Counted from the stretch's first letter, positions 1-8,986 are shown. The stretch: 27,458 nt of DNA from Methylococcaceae bacterium (GCA_947505055.1 CANNLO010000021.1:1-27458), one strand, 5' to 3'. The notes: a model not told the origin generated them from the letters alone. Numbers and translations are program-made.

Positions 1-249
1 AACCGCTTCGACATTGTAATATTGGCTGGCATTCCCAAAATGAATAAAGAAAAGTGTAACGAGGCTAAACGCTTTGTAACGTTGATTGATGCCCTATACG
101 AACATAAAGTCAAATTGATCTGTACCGCAGAAGTGCCCGCAACAGAACTTTACACCGATGGCGAGGGCTCCTTTGAATTTGAGCGGACCGTATCCAGATT
201 AATCGACATGCAGTCAGATTCTTATTTACAGTTAGCGCATATTTCTTAA
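1..249 (+). CDS. zapE: Cell division protein ZapE (AFG1-like ATPase), C-terminal part
   Basis: Only the last 82 residues are in the window; the frame is open from base 1 and stops at TAA 247-249. The fragment matches the C-terminal end of the AFG1/ZapE family of P-loop ATPases: a beta strand followed by RFVTLIDALYEH, then KLICTAEVPATELY, then the well-conserved FEFERTVSRLIDMQS close to the C-terminus. The Walker motifs lie upstream and cannot be checked. Family knowledge: ZapE is a cytoplasmic ATPase that associates with the FtsZ ring at constriction. No terminator hairpin is obvious after the stop. The family call is firm; the role in division is carried over from relatives. Confidence 0.88.
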   Translation, partial: NRFDIVILAGIPKMNKEKCNEAKRFVTLIDALYEHKVKLICTAEVPATELYTDGEGSFEFERTVSRLIDMQSDSYLQLAHIS

Positions 250-316
250 TTGCAATATAAGCTTTACCCTGTATTATCAAGTTTTACTAATCCATCAGCT
301 CCATTGTGAGGAAACT

Positions 317-886
317 ATGCACAACACAAAAATAATAACTTTCTGCATGTCAATGACTGTTTCTTTAGTCTCTATCAATAATGCCAATGCCGCTGGATGG
401 CAAGACCTTTTAAATGCAGTAGGCAATAAAACCAACAGCCAGCCAAATAATCCAGCGCCACTAACAACACCAGTACAACAGGTTGTTGCCGGCAGTTTAC
501 CAGAATTACTAATGCAAAAAACCGGCGTTAGTGGTGCTCAGGCTCAAAGCGGCGCGGGCGCTTTGTTTCAGATCGCTAAAAACAAGATGTCGGCTGATTC
601 CTTTACCCAACTGGAGCAATCTGTTCCTGGTATGCAAGGCATGTTGGGGGCTGCGACTCCTGCGCTGGGACAGCCTAGTGGATTGGCGGGAACTTTATCT
701 TCGTTGGCGGGCGGGGCTTCGGGTGGAGCTGCCGGAAGTTTACTTTCTGTGGCATCTGCTTTCCAGCAACAGGGCATGTCGCCCACGATGATCCAACAAT
801 TTATTCCGGTAGTTATAGATTATGTCAAAGCCCATGGCAATGATGCTTTAGTCAATAGTCTAAGCAGTGCTTTAATTGGACATTGA
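317..886 (+). CDS. Secreted DUF2780 (VcgC/VcgE-type) protein
   Basis: This is a 189-residue protein with an N-terminal signal peptide (hydrophobic stretch about residues 5-22, likely cleaved after NANA near residue 25). A Pro/Gln/Asn-rich linker follows, then a helical Gly/Ala/Ser-rich domain: a segment with LPELLMQKTGVSGAQAQSGA at about 56-78, a Gly-Ala-rich middle at about 110-145, and a C-terminal QQGMSPTMIQQFIPVVIDYV region. This pattern is that of the DUF2780 family (Vibrio VcgC/VcgE), whose function is unknown. The start is supported by a GAGGA ribosome site at 308-312 just before ATG 317. It is probably a single-gene unit, ended by the hairpin at 887-924. Export to the periplasm or outside is inferred from the signal peptide only. 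Confidence 0.75.
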   Translation: MHNTKIITFCMSMTVSLVSINNANAAGWQDLLNAVGNKTNSQPNNPAPLTTPVQQVVAGSLPELLMQKTGVSGAQAQSGAGALFQIAKNKMSADSFTQLEQSVPGMQGMLGAATPALGQPSGLAGTLSSLAGGASGGAAGSLLSVASAFQQQGMSPTMIQQFIPVVIDYVKAHGNDALVNSLSSALIGH

Positions 887-924
887 TAACAACTTAGTCT
901 CAATTTGAGCTAAGTTGTTATTTA
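887..924. terminator. Bidirectional hairpin between DUF2780 gene and mltD
   Basis: A perfect 11-bp stem TAACAACTTAG (887-897) / CTAAGTTGTTA (910-920) has a further CTC/GAG pairing inside the loop and a short T run after it (TTT at 921-923). It starts directly after the stop codon of the rightward gene and lies about 20 bp past the stop of the leftward mltD, so it can serve both convergent genes. The stem is AT-rich and the U tract short, so termination strength is uncertain. Confidence 0.6.
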
Positions 925-939
925 AGCGATAGCCTTAGC

Positions 940-2643
940 TCAAGTATTAAGAATAACTTTCAACTTTTTTCCCGGAGTCAGTGAATTACTTATTTCGGGA
1001 GAATTCCATTTACGTAAATCTGCGATTGAGACATTAAATTTACGGGAAATTTGGGCCAGTGAATCGCCCTGTTTAACCGTGTAATTGATCGAATGTATCG
1101 CCGCCATCGATGCTGCCAGCTTTTGATTCGGTGCTTTCAACAGTGGTTTTCCAACAGTTGCAACTGCGCGTGGAATTAAAGCGGGTGGTTGATTAGCCGC
1201 TTTAATCATTAACTTTTGACCTGATACCAGAGCAGTCTTTAAAGAGATTTTATTGGTCTCAGCTAGCTCCTTCTCATTAACTGCAAATCGCTGCGAAATA
1301 TTCCACACCGTATCACCTTTTTTAACCACATATATCTGGGAGTTTACAGCGTTATTTTTAACCATTTTTGTGGCTGGTAAGCTGTCGGTATTTTTCTGTG
1401 CTAGCACCGGTAACTTCAGAAGCATACCAGACTTAATTGCATTACTGCTTAGATGGTTGGTCTGACGAATCGACTGGGGCGTTGTATTGTATTTATCCGC
1501 AATTGAAACCAGACTATCTCCTGCTTTAACTTTGTGTTGACTTGGAAGAGACGGCGGATCATCACGTCGGGCCTGTGCTGCAATCGCGGCATTTGTAGCC
1601 GCAGTCTCTGCATGATAACGCTTTAAATCAACGCGTTGCTCATAGGGCAACATCGCCAGATTCTGTTTAAATGCATTTGCTTTCGCAACTGGAATTAACA
1701 AATGATGCGGACCTTGAGGAGCGGTACTGGAATAATTAAAACCGGGATTTAATTTTAAAAACTCATTAAGTGGCGTATCAGCAAGTTCAGCAGCCTTATT
1801 TAAATCTAACTGGGATTTAACATCTACCAATTCGCAGTATGGTTTATTGGGGATGTGTTGCAAATTAATATTATATTTCTCGGCATTGGCAAAAATTTTG
1901 GCTATTGCCAACAACCTTGGAACATAATCCGCAGTTTCTTTAGGTAAATCTAAAGACCAATAATCAGTTGATAAATTAAGGTTTTCATTTTTTTCAATGG
2001 CTTTTCTGACATTGCCTTTCCCGAAATTATAAGAAGCCAAAGCAAGATGCCAATCGCCATCGAAAGTCTCTCCCAATTGCTTTAAGAATGTCGTGGCAGC
2101 TTTCGTTGAAGTATAAACATCTCGACGACCGTCGTACCAGGCATTTTGTTGCAAGCCATACAAACGACCGGTCGCCGGAATAAATTGCCAAAGTCCGGAT
2201 GCATCGCTTTTTGAATAAGCTTCCGGTAAAAAGGCGCTCTCAACTATCGGTAATAAAGCCAGTTCGCCGGGGATATTTTTTGCTTCAACTTCATCAAGAA
2301 TCAAATGTAAATAGGGTTCTGCTCTTTGCTGAACCCTGGCCAGATAAGCTGGATGCCGCAAATACCAGTTTAACTCACGATCAATGCGTTCATTTTCAAT
2401 CTCGGGTAACGAATATAAAGAAAGCAAACGTTCCCAAACTGTATTATTGTATTTTGCTGGTACACTGTATTTTTGAGTACCAAACGCATGATGGGAATGT
2501 CGCACATAACCATTATTCAGGTCAGAGCTCTCAAGCGGTCTATCATTTAAACCGTCTTTTGAGGTTGTTGAGCAACCTGTAATGAGGAAAAAGATCGATA
2601 GTGATAAAATTTTAACTGACCAGTTAAAGTTAACGCGCATCAT
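940..2643 (-). CDS. mltD: Membrane-bound lytic murein transglycosylase D with three LysM domains
   Basis: This 567-residue lipoprotein cleaves the MurNAc-GlcNAc bond of peptidoglycan with formation of 1,6-anhydro-MurNAc. A lipobox LITGC places the lipidated Cys at residue 24. The SLT domain covers about residues 115-240, with catalytic Glu135 in PIVESAF, followed by SGLWQF and ALASYNFGKGN, all typical of family 1D transglycosylases. Three LysM modules follow at about 370-412, 437-481 and 519-564, each with a YxVKxGD-type start; E. coli MltD has two and is about 450 residues long. Two ATGs stand in tandem (2643 and 2640); AAGG upstream suits either. It is divergent from the methyltransferase gene, with which mltD is commonly neighbouring in gammaproteobacteria. 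The outer-membrane location is inferred. Confidence 0.93.
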   Translation of the reverse strand: MMRVNFNWSVKILSLSIFFLITGCSTTSKDGLNDRPLESSDLNNGYVRHSHHAFGTQKYSVPAKYNNTVWERLLSLYSLPEIENERIDRELNWYLRHPAYLARVQQRAEPYLHLILDEVEAKNIPGELALLPIVESAFLPEAYSKSDASGLWQFIPATGRLYGLQQNAWYDGRRDVYTSTKAATTFLKQLGETFDGDWHLALASYNFGKGNVRKAIEKNENLNLSTDYWSLDLPKETADYVPRLLAIAKIFANAEKYNINLQHIPNKPYCELVDVKSQLDLNKAAELADTPLNEFLKLNPGFNYSSTAPQGPHHLLIPVAKANAFKQNLAMLPYEQRVDLKRYHAETAATNAAIAAQARRDDPPSLPSQHKVKAGDSLVSIADKYNTTPQSIRQTNHLSSNAIKSGMLLKLPVLAQKNTDSLPATKMVKNNAVNSQIYVVKKGDTVWNISQRFAVNEKELAETNKISLKTALVSGQKLMIKAANQPPALIPRAVATVGKPLLKAPNQKLAASMAAIHSINYTVKQGDSLAQISRKFNVSIADLRKWNSPEISNSLTPGKKLKVILNT

Positions 2644-2740
2644 CTAAGCCTTTTTAAGAGTAAAGTTTATTATTACAATGTTATCATTATACCTTGTTTT
2701 TATTGAATATCATCAAAGTCAATCGGCATAAAATCAAGTC

Positions 2741-3460
2741 ATGAAACGTAATTTTTTATTTGCCTGGTATCAAACGCCCAGAGGGAAGCTTCTCCAGGAG
2801 CTTGAAATAGACTATTTACAAAGATCTATTACCGTAAGTTGCCAGCAAACCATTTTGCAGATTGGCGGTCTGGGCTGGGAAAGTGACTTCATCGACTGCA
2901 CTTTATACAAGAATTTTACGATACTTGATGCCAAAAAACTGGGTTGCGCAAAAGCTAAAAAAATCCAGGCAAAAGCTTACAGCCTTCCCTTGCAAAGCAA
3001 CAGTGTTGACATGATCATCATTCCGCATTTATTGGAATTTGATGCCTTTCGCTTTCAAACCATGCGCGAAATAGAGAGAGTTTTAAAACCTGAAGGCGTA
3101 TTGCTAATAATTAATTTTAACCCCTGGAGTCTATGGGTTAGATACCAGTTTTTATGGGATAAAAAAATGGCGGACTCATGGGGCGGACACTTTATTTCTC
3201 GCCCACGAGTTCTCGACTGGCTAAGATTATTGAATTTTGAGGTTACGGTTTCATCCGAGTTTTACCTGGACAAAGTAAAGTCTATACACGGAAAATTCAT
3301 AACTCGTGACCACTCGCTCACCTCAACCGCCTATGCCATTAAAGCGATCAAACGCCGATATAACCTGATTCCCTTAACACCGGTTAACTCACTAAATCCC
3401 CGTTTAATTTTATCAAACCCACTGAATACACCAACCACACAGATAAACCGACATGAATGA
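2741..3460 (+). CDS. Class I SAM-dependent methyltransferase, YafS-like
   Basis: A 239-residue protein with the layout of a Rossmann-fold methyltransferase: a weak motif I ([10 protein letters not shown], residues about 42-51, instead of the usual DxGxGxG), an acidic LDAKKLG near the end of strand 2, [12 protein letters not shown] at about 88-99 (motif IV/post-II region), then [15 protein letters not shown] and [10 protein letters not shown]. The last two, and the position between mltD and rnhA, match the YafS family, whose substrate is unknown. The degenerate glycine-rich loop means SAM binding should not be taken for granted. Its last 8 bases overlap the rnhA start, so the two genes are probably translated from one message. 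The C-terminal 30 residues (Asn/Pro/Thr-rich) look like a disordered tail. Confidence 0.8.
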   Translation: MKRNFLFAWYQTPRGKLLQELEIDYLQRSITVSCQQTILQIGGLGWESDFIDCTLYKNFTILDAKKLGCAKAKKIQAKAYSLPLQSNSVDMIIIPHLLEFDAFRFQTMREIERVLKPEGVLLIINFNPWSLWVRYQFLWDKKMADSWGGHFISRPRVLDWLRLLNFEVTVSSEFYLDKVKSIHGKFITRDHSLTSTAYAIKAIKRRYNLIPLTPVNSLNPRLILSNPLNTPTTQINRHE

Positions 3461-3908
3461 TTTCGTTATTATTTATACCGATGGTGCCTGCAAAGGCAAC
3501 CCTGGACCCGGCGGCTGGGGCGTAATGCTCAGCTATAAAGGTATCGTTAAAGAACTCTTCGGTGCTGATCCTGACACCACTAACAACCGGATGGAATTAA
3601 TGGCCGCAATTCAGGCTCTTGAGGCCTTAACAAAACCTTGTGCAATCATGCTCCATACTGATTCAAAATATGTCCTGCAAGGCATCACCGAATGGCTGAT
3701 TAACTGGAAAAAACGCGGCTGGAAAACCGCCTCCAGAACTCCCGTCAAAAATGAAGATTTATGGCGCAGACTGGATGACGCTATTCAGAGGCATGATATA
3801 GAGTGGACTTGGGTAAAAGGACATTCCGGTGATAAAAATAACGACCGAGCAGACGAACTGGCTAATCTGGGTATCGAATCATTAAAGAATGCTTTAAAAC
3901 AATCTTGA
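3453..3908 (+). CDS. rnhA: Ribonuclease HI
   Basis: This 151-residue cytoplasmic enzyme cleaves the RNA strand of RNA-DNA hybrids, for example at Okazaki primers and R-loops. All catalytic residues are in place and number as in the E. coli enzyme: Asp10 ([14 protein letters not shown]), Glu48 (NNRMEL), Asp70 (HTDSKYV) and Asp134 (NDRADELA), with His124 in VKGHSG. The basic, Trp-rich handle region is present ([20 protein letters not shown]). The ATG lies inside the end of the upstream methyltransferase (8-bp overlap), suggesting translational coupling. In many gammaproteobacteria dnaQ is next to rnhA; here it is absent, and a repeat and a small secreted protein follow. Confidence 0.97.
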   Translation: MNDFVIIYTDGACKGNPGPGGWGVMLSYKGIVKELFGADPDTTNNRMELMAAIQALEALTKPCAIMLHTDSKYVLQGITEWLINWKKRGWKTASRTPVKNEDLWRRLDDAIQRHDIEWTWVKGHSGDKNNDRADELANLGIESLKNALKQS

Positions 3909-3973
3909 CGGTTAGCTAACATCAAAAAAAACAGCAACTAAACTCACTACAAAATAAAGCGCTGTTTGTTATC

Positions 3974-4050
3974 GTCATTCCAGCGCATAATCATCGGTGA
4001 TGCCGAAGTTTTGATCAACACTTTTTAGTTATATTTGAACTGGGAATGAC
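3974..4050. repeat. Short imperfect inverted repeat (CATTCC/GGAATG type)
   Basis: GTCATTCCAG at 3974-3983 is the near-perfect inverse of CTGGGAATGAC at 4040-4050 (one extra G), separated by 56 bases. The ends resemble the widespread GTCATTCC...GGAATGAC class of bacterial intergenic repeats. No reading frame is inside. It occupies most of the 232-bp gap between rnhA and the next gene. Whether it is a transposase-dependent miniature element cannot be told from one copy. Confidence 0.45.
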
Positions 4051-4140
4051 TGACTCGACACACGATATAAATTACTTTAGTTGCTCACAGTCTTTGTGCC
4101 GAATGCTGAGCCCATACTTTTAATAAAGAGAACCCTTAAA

Positions 4141-4527
4141 ATGAAAAAACTAAATATTGCTGCCCTTTTTTTGCTCACATTTGTATTTACTGGCGTTGTT
4201 AGTGCTGATATTACCCTGAAATCCGCAACTGAAGTAGAAGGAACCTGGAAGCTTGAATCCAGCAAAAATTCATTAAATGATAAAGACGCCGTCAAGAGGG
4301 AAGATACCTGGATATTTAAAGATGGCAAAGTAACGATCTTACATATTCCTCGTGATGGTAAATACTATGATCAACCGCCAGTAAATTACGAAATTGAAGA
4401 TGGGAAATTAAAAATTGCACTGCTGGGTAATAGCCGATTTGATATATTTTCTTTAGTAGAAATAGACGATAAAAACATGACCTTAAAAGGAAAATTTGGC
4501 GGCTATTATTACTTTATTAAAAAGTAG
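4141..4527 (+). CDS. Small secreted protein, possible lipocalin-like fold
   Basis: The 128-residue product starts with a clear signal peptide (MKKLNIAALFLL..., cleavage likely after VVSA at about residue 22). The mature part of about 106 residues is made of alternating beta strands and short turns: EGTWKLES near its start, TWIFKDGKVTIL, then YEIEDGKLKIAL, LVEIDDKNMTLKGKF and GYYYFIKK at the end. A GTWKL start followed by paired strands with IDD/EDG turns resembles small lipocalin-like beta-barrel domains, but I do not recognise a named family. ATG 4141 was chosen over an in-frame TTG 60 bases upstream because the signal peptide begins there and AAAGAGAA precedes it. Ligand and role are unknown; periplasmic location is inferred. 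Confidence 0.7.
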   Translation: MKKLNIAALFLLTFVFTGVVSADITLKSATEVEGTWKLESSKNSLNDKDAVKREDTWIFKDGKVTILHIPRDGKYYDQPPVNYEIEDGKLKIALLGNSRFDIFSLVEIDDKNMTLKGKFGGYYYFIKK

Positions 4528-4665
4528 CATTCAACGTGGCGATGGCTTATGCCCTCGCCGCTGCTTTCAAGACGGTTTAGCGCCAGCAAACCGGCTTGAA
4601 AGCACAAGTCTGCGCAGTTGTGGTGTATTACCTAACGGCGAATACACGCCACATAAATCCGCTAC
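4524..4665. repeat. Structured multi-hairpin intergenic element
   Basis: A 142-bp element fills the gap between two convergent genes. Its ends pair (GTAGC 4524-4528 with GCTAC 4661-4665), then GTGGCG (4536-4541) can pair with CGCCAC (4647-4652). Inside are three hairpins: GGCGA-t-GGC-TTAT-GCC-c-TCGCC (4538-4559); a 17-bp stem with one mismatch, 4562-4578 against 4588-4604 (TGCTTTCAAG / CTTGAAAGCA outside, CGGTTT / AAACCG inside); and GTGGTGTATT (4620-4629) with AATACACGCCAC (4641-4652), bulged by CG. The last resembles the common GGTGTATT...AATACACC class of bacterial repeats. The left end overlaps the stop codon of the small secreted protein; the right end is 3 bp from the hrpA stop. Confidence 0.7.
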
Positions 4666-4668
4666 AAA

Positions 4669-7600
4669 TCATTCACGATCATCCCAAGCCTTATCCATGC
4701 GCTTTGCAGAAATAGGATAAGCGGTCTTAAGTTGTTGCGCAAACAACGACACCCTGAATTCCTCTAGCATCCAGCGAAACTGATCTTGCTCGGGAATCAC
4801 CTTATCTTTTTTTCCTTTTTTCTCGACTTCATTCCAAAACCTTGTTGCATAACGGCTGGCTTCCTGAATCTTCTGTAAATTGTTATCAAACTTTTCCAGA
4901 CGATATTGGGTGGCTTTTAAATAACGGGGAATGGCTTTAAGCTGAAGATAAGGCGTATTACGGATAAAACCGGCATAAATCATAAAATCCAGTTGCTGGT
5001 TTATATCTTTAGCAACCGGGTCATTGATATTCAGGCGTTTCAGTTGTGTTGTAATCGCCCCATACAACTCCATTATTTCAAAAGCAATTTTGCCAGCTTC
5101 ATTGGCGACACTGATAAGTCCGGCTTTGTTGGTTTGCAAATTTTGTTCAAAAGCCTGCTGAGTACGAATGGTTTGACCCTCAATAAAAACGCTGTATAAA
5201 ACCAGATTCAGCATATCCTCTTTATAAGAGTAACTCACATCTTCACCAACCAGCGGATGTTTCGGCAAGCGGTTATAGGTTAATTCTACCGCCGCCGATT
5301 TTGGGATATTTTTAACTATATAGGTACATTCTTTGCGCAGCTGTAACTGAAACAAGCGCATTAAACCGGCCTGATGCTTAAGTGCCGCTTTTTGCTCAGT
5401 ATCGAAAATACGAACGCCGACCGCATCGCCCTCATCGATAATCGCCGGAAAGCCGATAAACACCTGATCCTTTTGGATAAACTGATAAGTCTCGGGCAAA
5501 TCATCAAACGCCCAGCCAATACAACCAGTAAAGTTAAGCTCTTCTGCGGCGATCTGATCAAAACTATCACCGGCTTTTGCAGTATGTTTGAGCTGCAATT
5601 TTTTTAGATCGCGTCCAAAATCCAGCAGCCGGCCTTGATCATCAATCACCCTGAAATTCATCCGCAAGTGACCGGTCAACGCTTCGGTATTCCAGGCATT
5701 TAACGGGATGGCTTCACCGGTCAGTTTTCGCAAGCGGTTACCCAGCCATTCCTGCAAAGAGCCTTTAAAATCGGGTTCGATTTCAAGACAGTGTTTAACG
5801 GTTTCAGGTACCGGTACAAAATTCTTTCTGATGTTTTTAGGCAGTGCTTTGATCAGTGCGATGCATTTTTCTTCCAACAACCCTGGCACGAGCCAGTCAA
5901 ACGGCGTTTGCGTAGCCTGATTTAATTGTTCAACAGGAATAATCGCAGTCACCCCATCTTCATCATGGCCGGGTTCAAAACGGTATTGCAGCTGAATACT
6001 CAGATTACCGATCTTTTTGTTGTCAGGAAAATCCCATTCATTGACATAATCCTGCTCTTTTTCCCGCGTTAAATCTTCCTTGGTTAAAAACAGGATTTTT
6101 GGATCGGTGCGCTCCGCTGTTTTACGCCAGGTATCCAGCGTAACGCCACTGACAACCTCAGCAGGCAGTTTGTTATCGTAAAAATCATAGAGCCACTGTT
6201 CATCCTCGACCAGATCTACGCGCCGGCCTTTATGCTGAATCATGCCCACTTCTTCGAGCAGTTTCTGATTGGCAACATAAAACCGAGCATTGCTATGATA
6301 GTCATGATCGACCAGTGCCGAGCGGATAAAAATCTCCCGTGCCGCTTTAGCATCGACATGATCATAGGGAATCTTGCGCCCTGCTTGCAAGGTTAAGCCA
6401 AACAACAAGGTGCGTGCCGACACCATGCACCGTGCGCCTTTCTTTTCCCAATGGGGATCGTAATAGTTGTTTTTAATCAAATGACCAGCACAATGTTCGA
6501 TCCATTCCGGCTCAATTCGGGCGACATTTCGCGCATAAACTTTGCTGGTTTCAACCTGCTCCGCAGCCATAATCCATTTGGGTTTTAGTTTATGCAGGCC
6601 GGAACCGGGGAAAATAAAAAACTTCAGGCCTCTGGCGCCCAAATATTCATATTGTTCGTGGCGAAAACCAATATTGGAGAGCAAACCGGTAAGCAAGGCG
6701 CGATGCACTTTTTCATAAAGGGCTGTCCCTGCCCGTTCCTCTTCGAGCGCAGTGCGTGCCAATCCGCTCCCGGCGGATTGGTCATACCCTGCACCATCAG
6801 TATTAAGGTGCATTTTTAAATCGACTTTAATCACCTGCATAATCTGCGAGTGAATATCAAACCACTCTCGCATCCTTATATAAGAAAGAAAATTATCGCT
6901 GCAATATTTACGAATCTTGCTATTGGACAGATGTTTTTTCTGTTCTTCGAAGGTATTCCAGATATTTAAAATCGTTAAAAAATCGGATTCAGGGTGACGA
7001 AACGCCAGATGTTTGGCATCGGCCTGCTGCATTTTGTCGGCAGGCTTTTCTCTGGGATCTTGCACACTTAAGGCAGAAACAATAATGGCAACTTCAGTCA
7101 AACAATGTTCATCTCCAGCCGCTAGCAACATACGGGCCAGCTTTGGATCAGTCGGCAGTTTAGCTAATTGCCGGCCCACTTCAGTCAGTTTGCCGGATTT
7201 ATCCAGCGCATTGACTTCGTGCAATACGTTTTTACCATCCCGAATCATCTTGTCTTCGGGCGGTTCCAGAAACGGAAAATCTTCAATATCGCCCAGATTT
7301 AACGAAATCATCTGCAAAATAACCGCAGACAAATTGGTACGCATGATTTCCGGTTCGGTAAATTCCGGTCTGGCCAGATAATCATCATGCGAATACAACC
7401 GTATACAAATCCCTTCGGCGACCCGACCGCAGCGCCCTGCCCTTTGATTGGCGGAAGATTGCGAAATACGTTCAATCGGCAGTCGCTGGATTTTACTGCG
7501 ATGACTGTATCGACTGATCCGTGCATGACCGGTGTCAATCACGCAACGAATGCCCGGCACCGTCAACGACGTTTCCGCGACGTTGGTCGCCAGCACAATC

Positions 7601-8622
7601 CGTAACTTGCCGCCTTTGGGCTTAAAAACCCGTTCCTGTTCGCTGACGCTAAGTTTTGAATAGAGCGGCAACACTTCGTATTGGGTTGGATGATGTTTTC
7701 TTAAGGATTCGGTAGTTTCCCTGATTTCGCGTTCACCGCTTAAAAAAATCAGTATATCGCCGCGTAAATCGCGATACAGTTCATCCACGGCATCGAGTAT
7801 TGCATTTTGCAGCTCATCTCCAGTCTCGTCGGCTTCTTCATCCTGCTTGGTAACAATAGGCCGATAACGTGTATCTACCGAATAAGTTCGCCCAGAAACC
7901 TCAATAATCGGCGCATTATCAAAGTGCGTCGAAAAGCGTTGTGTATCAATGGTTGCCGAGGTAATGATCAGCTTTAAATCAGCGCGTTTGGGCAGCAGCC
8001 ATTTCATGTAACCAATCAAAAAATCGATATTTAAACTGCGCTCATGCGCCTCATCAATAATGATGGTGTCGTATTGGTTTAAGTAAGGATCATTTTGCGA
8101 CTCTGCCAGTAAAATACCGTCGGTCATCAATTTAATCAACGATTCGGCGTGGGTTTTATCGTTAAAACGGATTTTATAACCGACTGATTTGCCCATCGGT
8201 TCGCCCAGTTCTTCCGCAATACGATCAGCGACGGTGCGGGCGGCAATCCTTCTGGGTTGAGTATGTCCAATAAAACCCGCAGCTCCCCGACCTATCGACA
8301 AACAAATTTTGGGTAACTGTGTGGTTTTACCGGAACCGGTTTCACCGCACACGATGACTACCTGATTTTCTTGAATCAACTTGGCAATATCATCTTTTTT
8401 GCCGGTGACGGGTAAATCAGGAAATGTTAGCTTAGGAATACTGGCAAGACGCTTGTTTCTGGCTGCAACTGAACGTTCAATACGACTGGACAGTGCATTG
8501 AAATCCTCTGCGGATTTTTTACTGCGGCAACGGTCTAACTGCCGTTTTAAAACCGGCCTGTCCTGATTTAGACAATCGGATAACTGCTGGGTAAGTTGCT
8601 TGAAAAGATCGGGGGTGGACAT
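4669..8622 (-). CDS. hrpA: ATP-dependent RNA helicase HrpA (DEAH family)
   Basis: A 1,317-residue DEAH-box helicase, about the length of E. coli HrpA (1,300). The helicase core is N-terminal: Walker A GETGSGKTTQ at about 93-102, TQPRRIAAR (Ia), DEAH at about 190-193, SAT at about 222-224, then TNVAETSLTVPGI and QRAGRCGRVAEG (motif VI), followed by the winged-helix/ratchet region and the long DUF3418-type C-terminal extension found in bacterial HrpA. HrpA resolves stalled or collided ribosomes on mRNA in E. coli; that role is carried over. ATG 8622 is preferred to a TTG one codon upstream; no strong ribosome site is visible for either. It is preceded on the same strand by a 71-residue gene and converges on the small secreted protein. 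Confidence 0.96.
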   Translation of the reverse strand: MSTPDLFKQLTQQLSDCLNQDRPVLKRQLDRCRSKKSAEDFNALSSRIERSVAARNKRLASIPKLTFPDLPVTGKKDDIAKLIQENQVVIVCGETGSGKTTQLPKICLSIGRGAAGFIGHTQPRRIAARTVADRIAEELGEPMGKSVGYKIRFNDKTHAESLIKLMTDGILLAESQNDPYLNQYDTIIIDEAHERSLNIDFLIGYMKWLLPKRADLKLIITSATIDTQRFSTHFDNAPIIEVSGRTYSVDTRYRPIVTKQDEEADETGDELQNAILDAVDELYRDLRGDILIFLSGEREIRETTESLRKHHPTQYEVLPLYSKLSVSEQERVFKPKGGKLRIVLATNVAETSLTVPGIRCVIDTGHARISRYSHRSKIQRLPIERISQSSANQRAGRCGRVAEGICIRLYSHDDYLARPEFTEPEIMRTNLSAVILQMISLNLGDIEDFPFLEPPEDKMIRDGKNVLHEVNALDKSGKLTEVGRQLAKLPTDPKLARMLLAAGDEHCLTEVAIIVSALSVQDPREKPADKMQQADAKHLAFRHPESDFLTILNIWNTFEEQKKHLSNSKIRKYCSDNFLSYIRMREWFDIHSQIMQVIKVDLKMHLNTDGAGYDQSAGSGLARTALEEERAGTALYEKVHRALLTGLLSNIGFRHEQYEYLGARGLKFFIFPGSGLHKLKPKWIMAAEQVETSKVYARNVARIEPEWIEHCAGHLIKNNYYDPHWEKKGARCMVSARTLLFGLTLQAGRKIPYDHVDAKAAREIFIRSALVDHDYHSNARFYVANQKLLEEVGMIQHKGRRVDLVEDEQWLYDFYDNKLPAEVVSGVTLDTWRKTAERTDPKILFLTKEDLTREKEQDYVNEWDFPDNKKIGNLSIQLQYRFEPGHDEDGVTAIIPVEQLNQATQTPFDWLVPGLLEEKCIALIKALPKNIRKNFVPVPETVKHCLEIEPDFKGSLQEWLGNRLRKLTGEAIPLNAWNTEALTGHLRMNFRVIDDQGRLLDFGRDLKKLQLKHTAKAGDSFDQIAAEELNFTGCIGWAFDDLPETYQFIQKDQVFIGFPAIIDEGDAVGVRIFDTEQKAALKHQAGLMRLFQLQLRKECTYIVKNIPKSAAVELTYNRLPKHPLVGEDVSYSYKEDMLNLVLYSVFIEGQTIRTQQAFEQNLQTNKAGLISVANEAGKIAFEIMELYGAITTQLKRLNINDPVAKDINQQLDFMIYAGFIRNTPYLQLKAIPRYLKATQYRLEKFDNNLQKIQEASRYATRFWNEVEKKGKKDKVIPEQDQFRWMLEEFRVSLFAQQLKTAYPISAKRMDKAWDDRE

Positions 8623-8674
8623 CAAATACAGCCAAATAAAATTGCAAATTATACGTTACTATCTAATGTTACGC

Positions 8675-8760
8675 AGAAGTAGGTAATTATCCTGTTTACT
8701 CCGCCAGGTACCAAGGCTTTTAACAGGACATTATTCCTGACTTATTAAACCTGTACTTCT
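8675..8760. other. Imperfect nested inverted repeat in the gap before hrpA
   Basis: The 148-bp gap between the 71-residue gene and hrpA holds AGAAGTA-GGT (8675-8684) pairing with ACC-TG-TACTTCT (8749-8760), enclosing CCTGTT (8691-8696) / AACAGG (8722-8727). Together these could fold into a two-tier hairpin in the hrpA leader. There is no T run to make it a clear terminator. I treat it as a possible folded leader or decayed repeat. Confidence 0.3.
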
Positions 8761-8770
8761 TAAAGCTGAA

Positions 8771-8986
8771 TCAGATCAGCCCTTTATCATCACGAGTGGG
8801 CACGATAAAGCCCAATCCGTCATCTGTTGCAATAAAATCTGTTAATTCCAGACGCAACTTATCCAGCGCCTCGTCAAGTGACTCCTTCTTAAGTTGATGA
8901 AAAGAAGGCAACAGGGTTGATGCATTATGATATTTTAATATATCCAGCAAAATTCTTGCTTGGTCTAGGGTGTATCGATGCTTCAC
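8771..8986 (-). CDS. Small conserved-looking hypothetical protein, 71 residues
   Basis: A 71-residue soluble protein that I do not recognise. It begins with a basic helix (KHRYTLDQARILLDIL), followed by a second helix rich in Leu/Glu (KKESLDEALDKLRLELTDFIA) and a short GLGFIVPTRDDKG tail, so it is probably helical and cytoplasmic. The start is GTG 8986, strongly supported by GGAG a few bases upstream (CGGAGAAGTT before GTG). It sits between yfbR (83 bp upstream, same strand) and hrpA (148 bp downstream). No transmembrane segment, signal peptide or Cys motif is visible. It could be a small regulatory or adaptor protein, but nothing in the sequence says which. Confidence 0.6.
   Translation of the reverse strand: MKHRYTLDQARILLDILKYHNASTLLPSFHQLKKESLDEALDKLRLELTDFIATDDGLGFIVPTRDDKGLI

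Noticed and set aside
4081..4140. TTG start 60 bases upstream of the small secreted protein
   Set aside because: It would put a charged, unlikely leader before a clean signal peptide that begins at ATG 4141.
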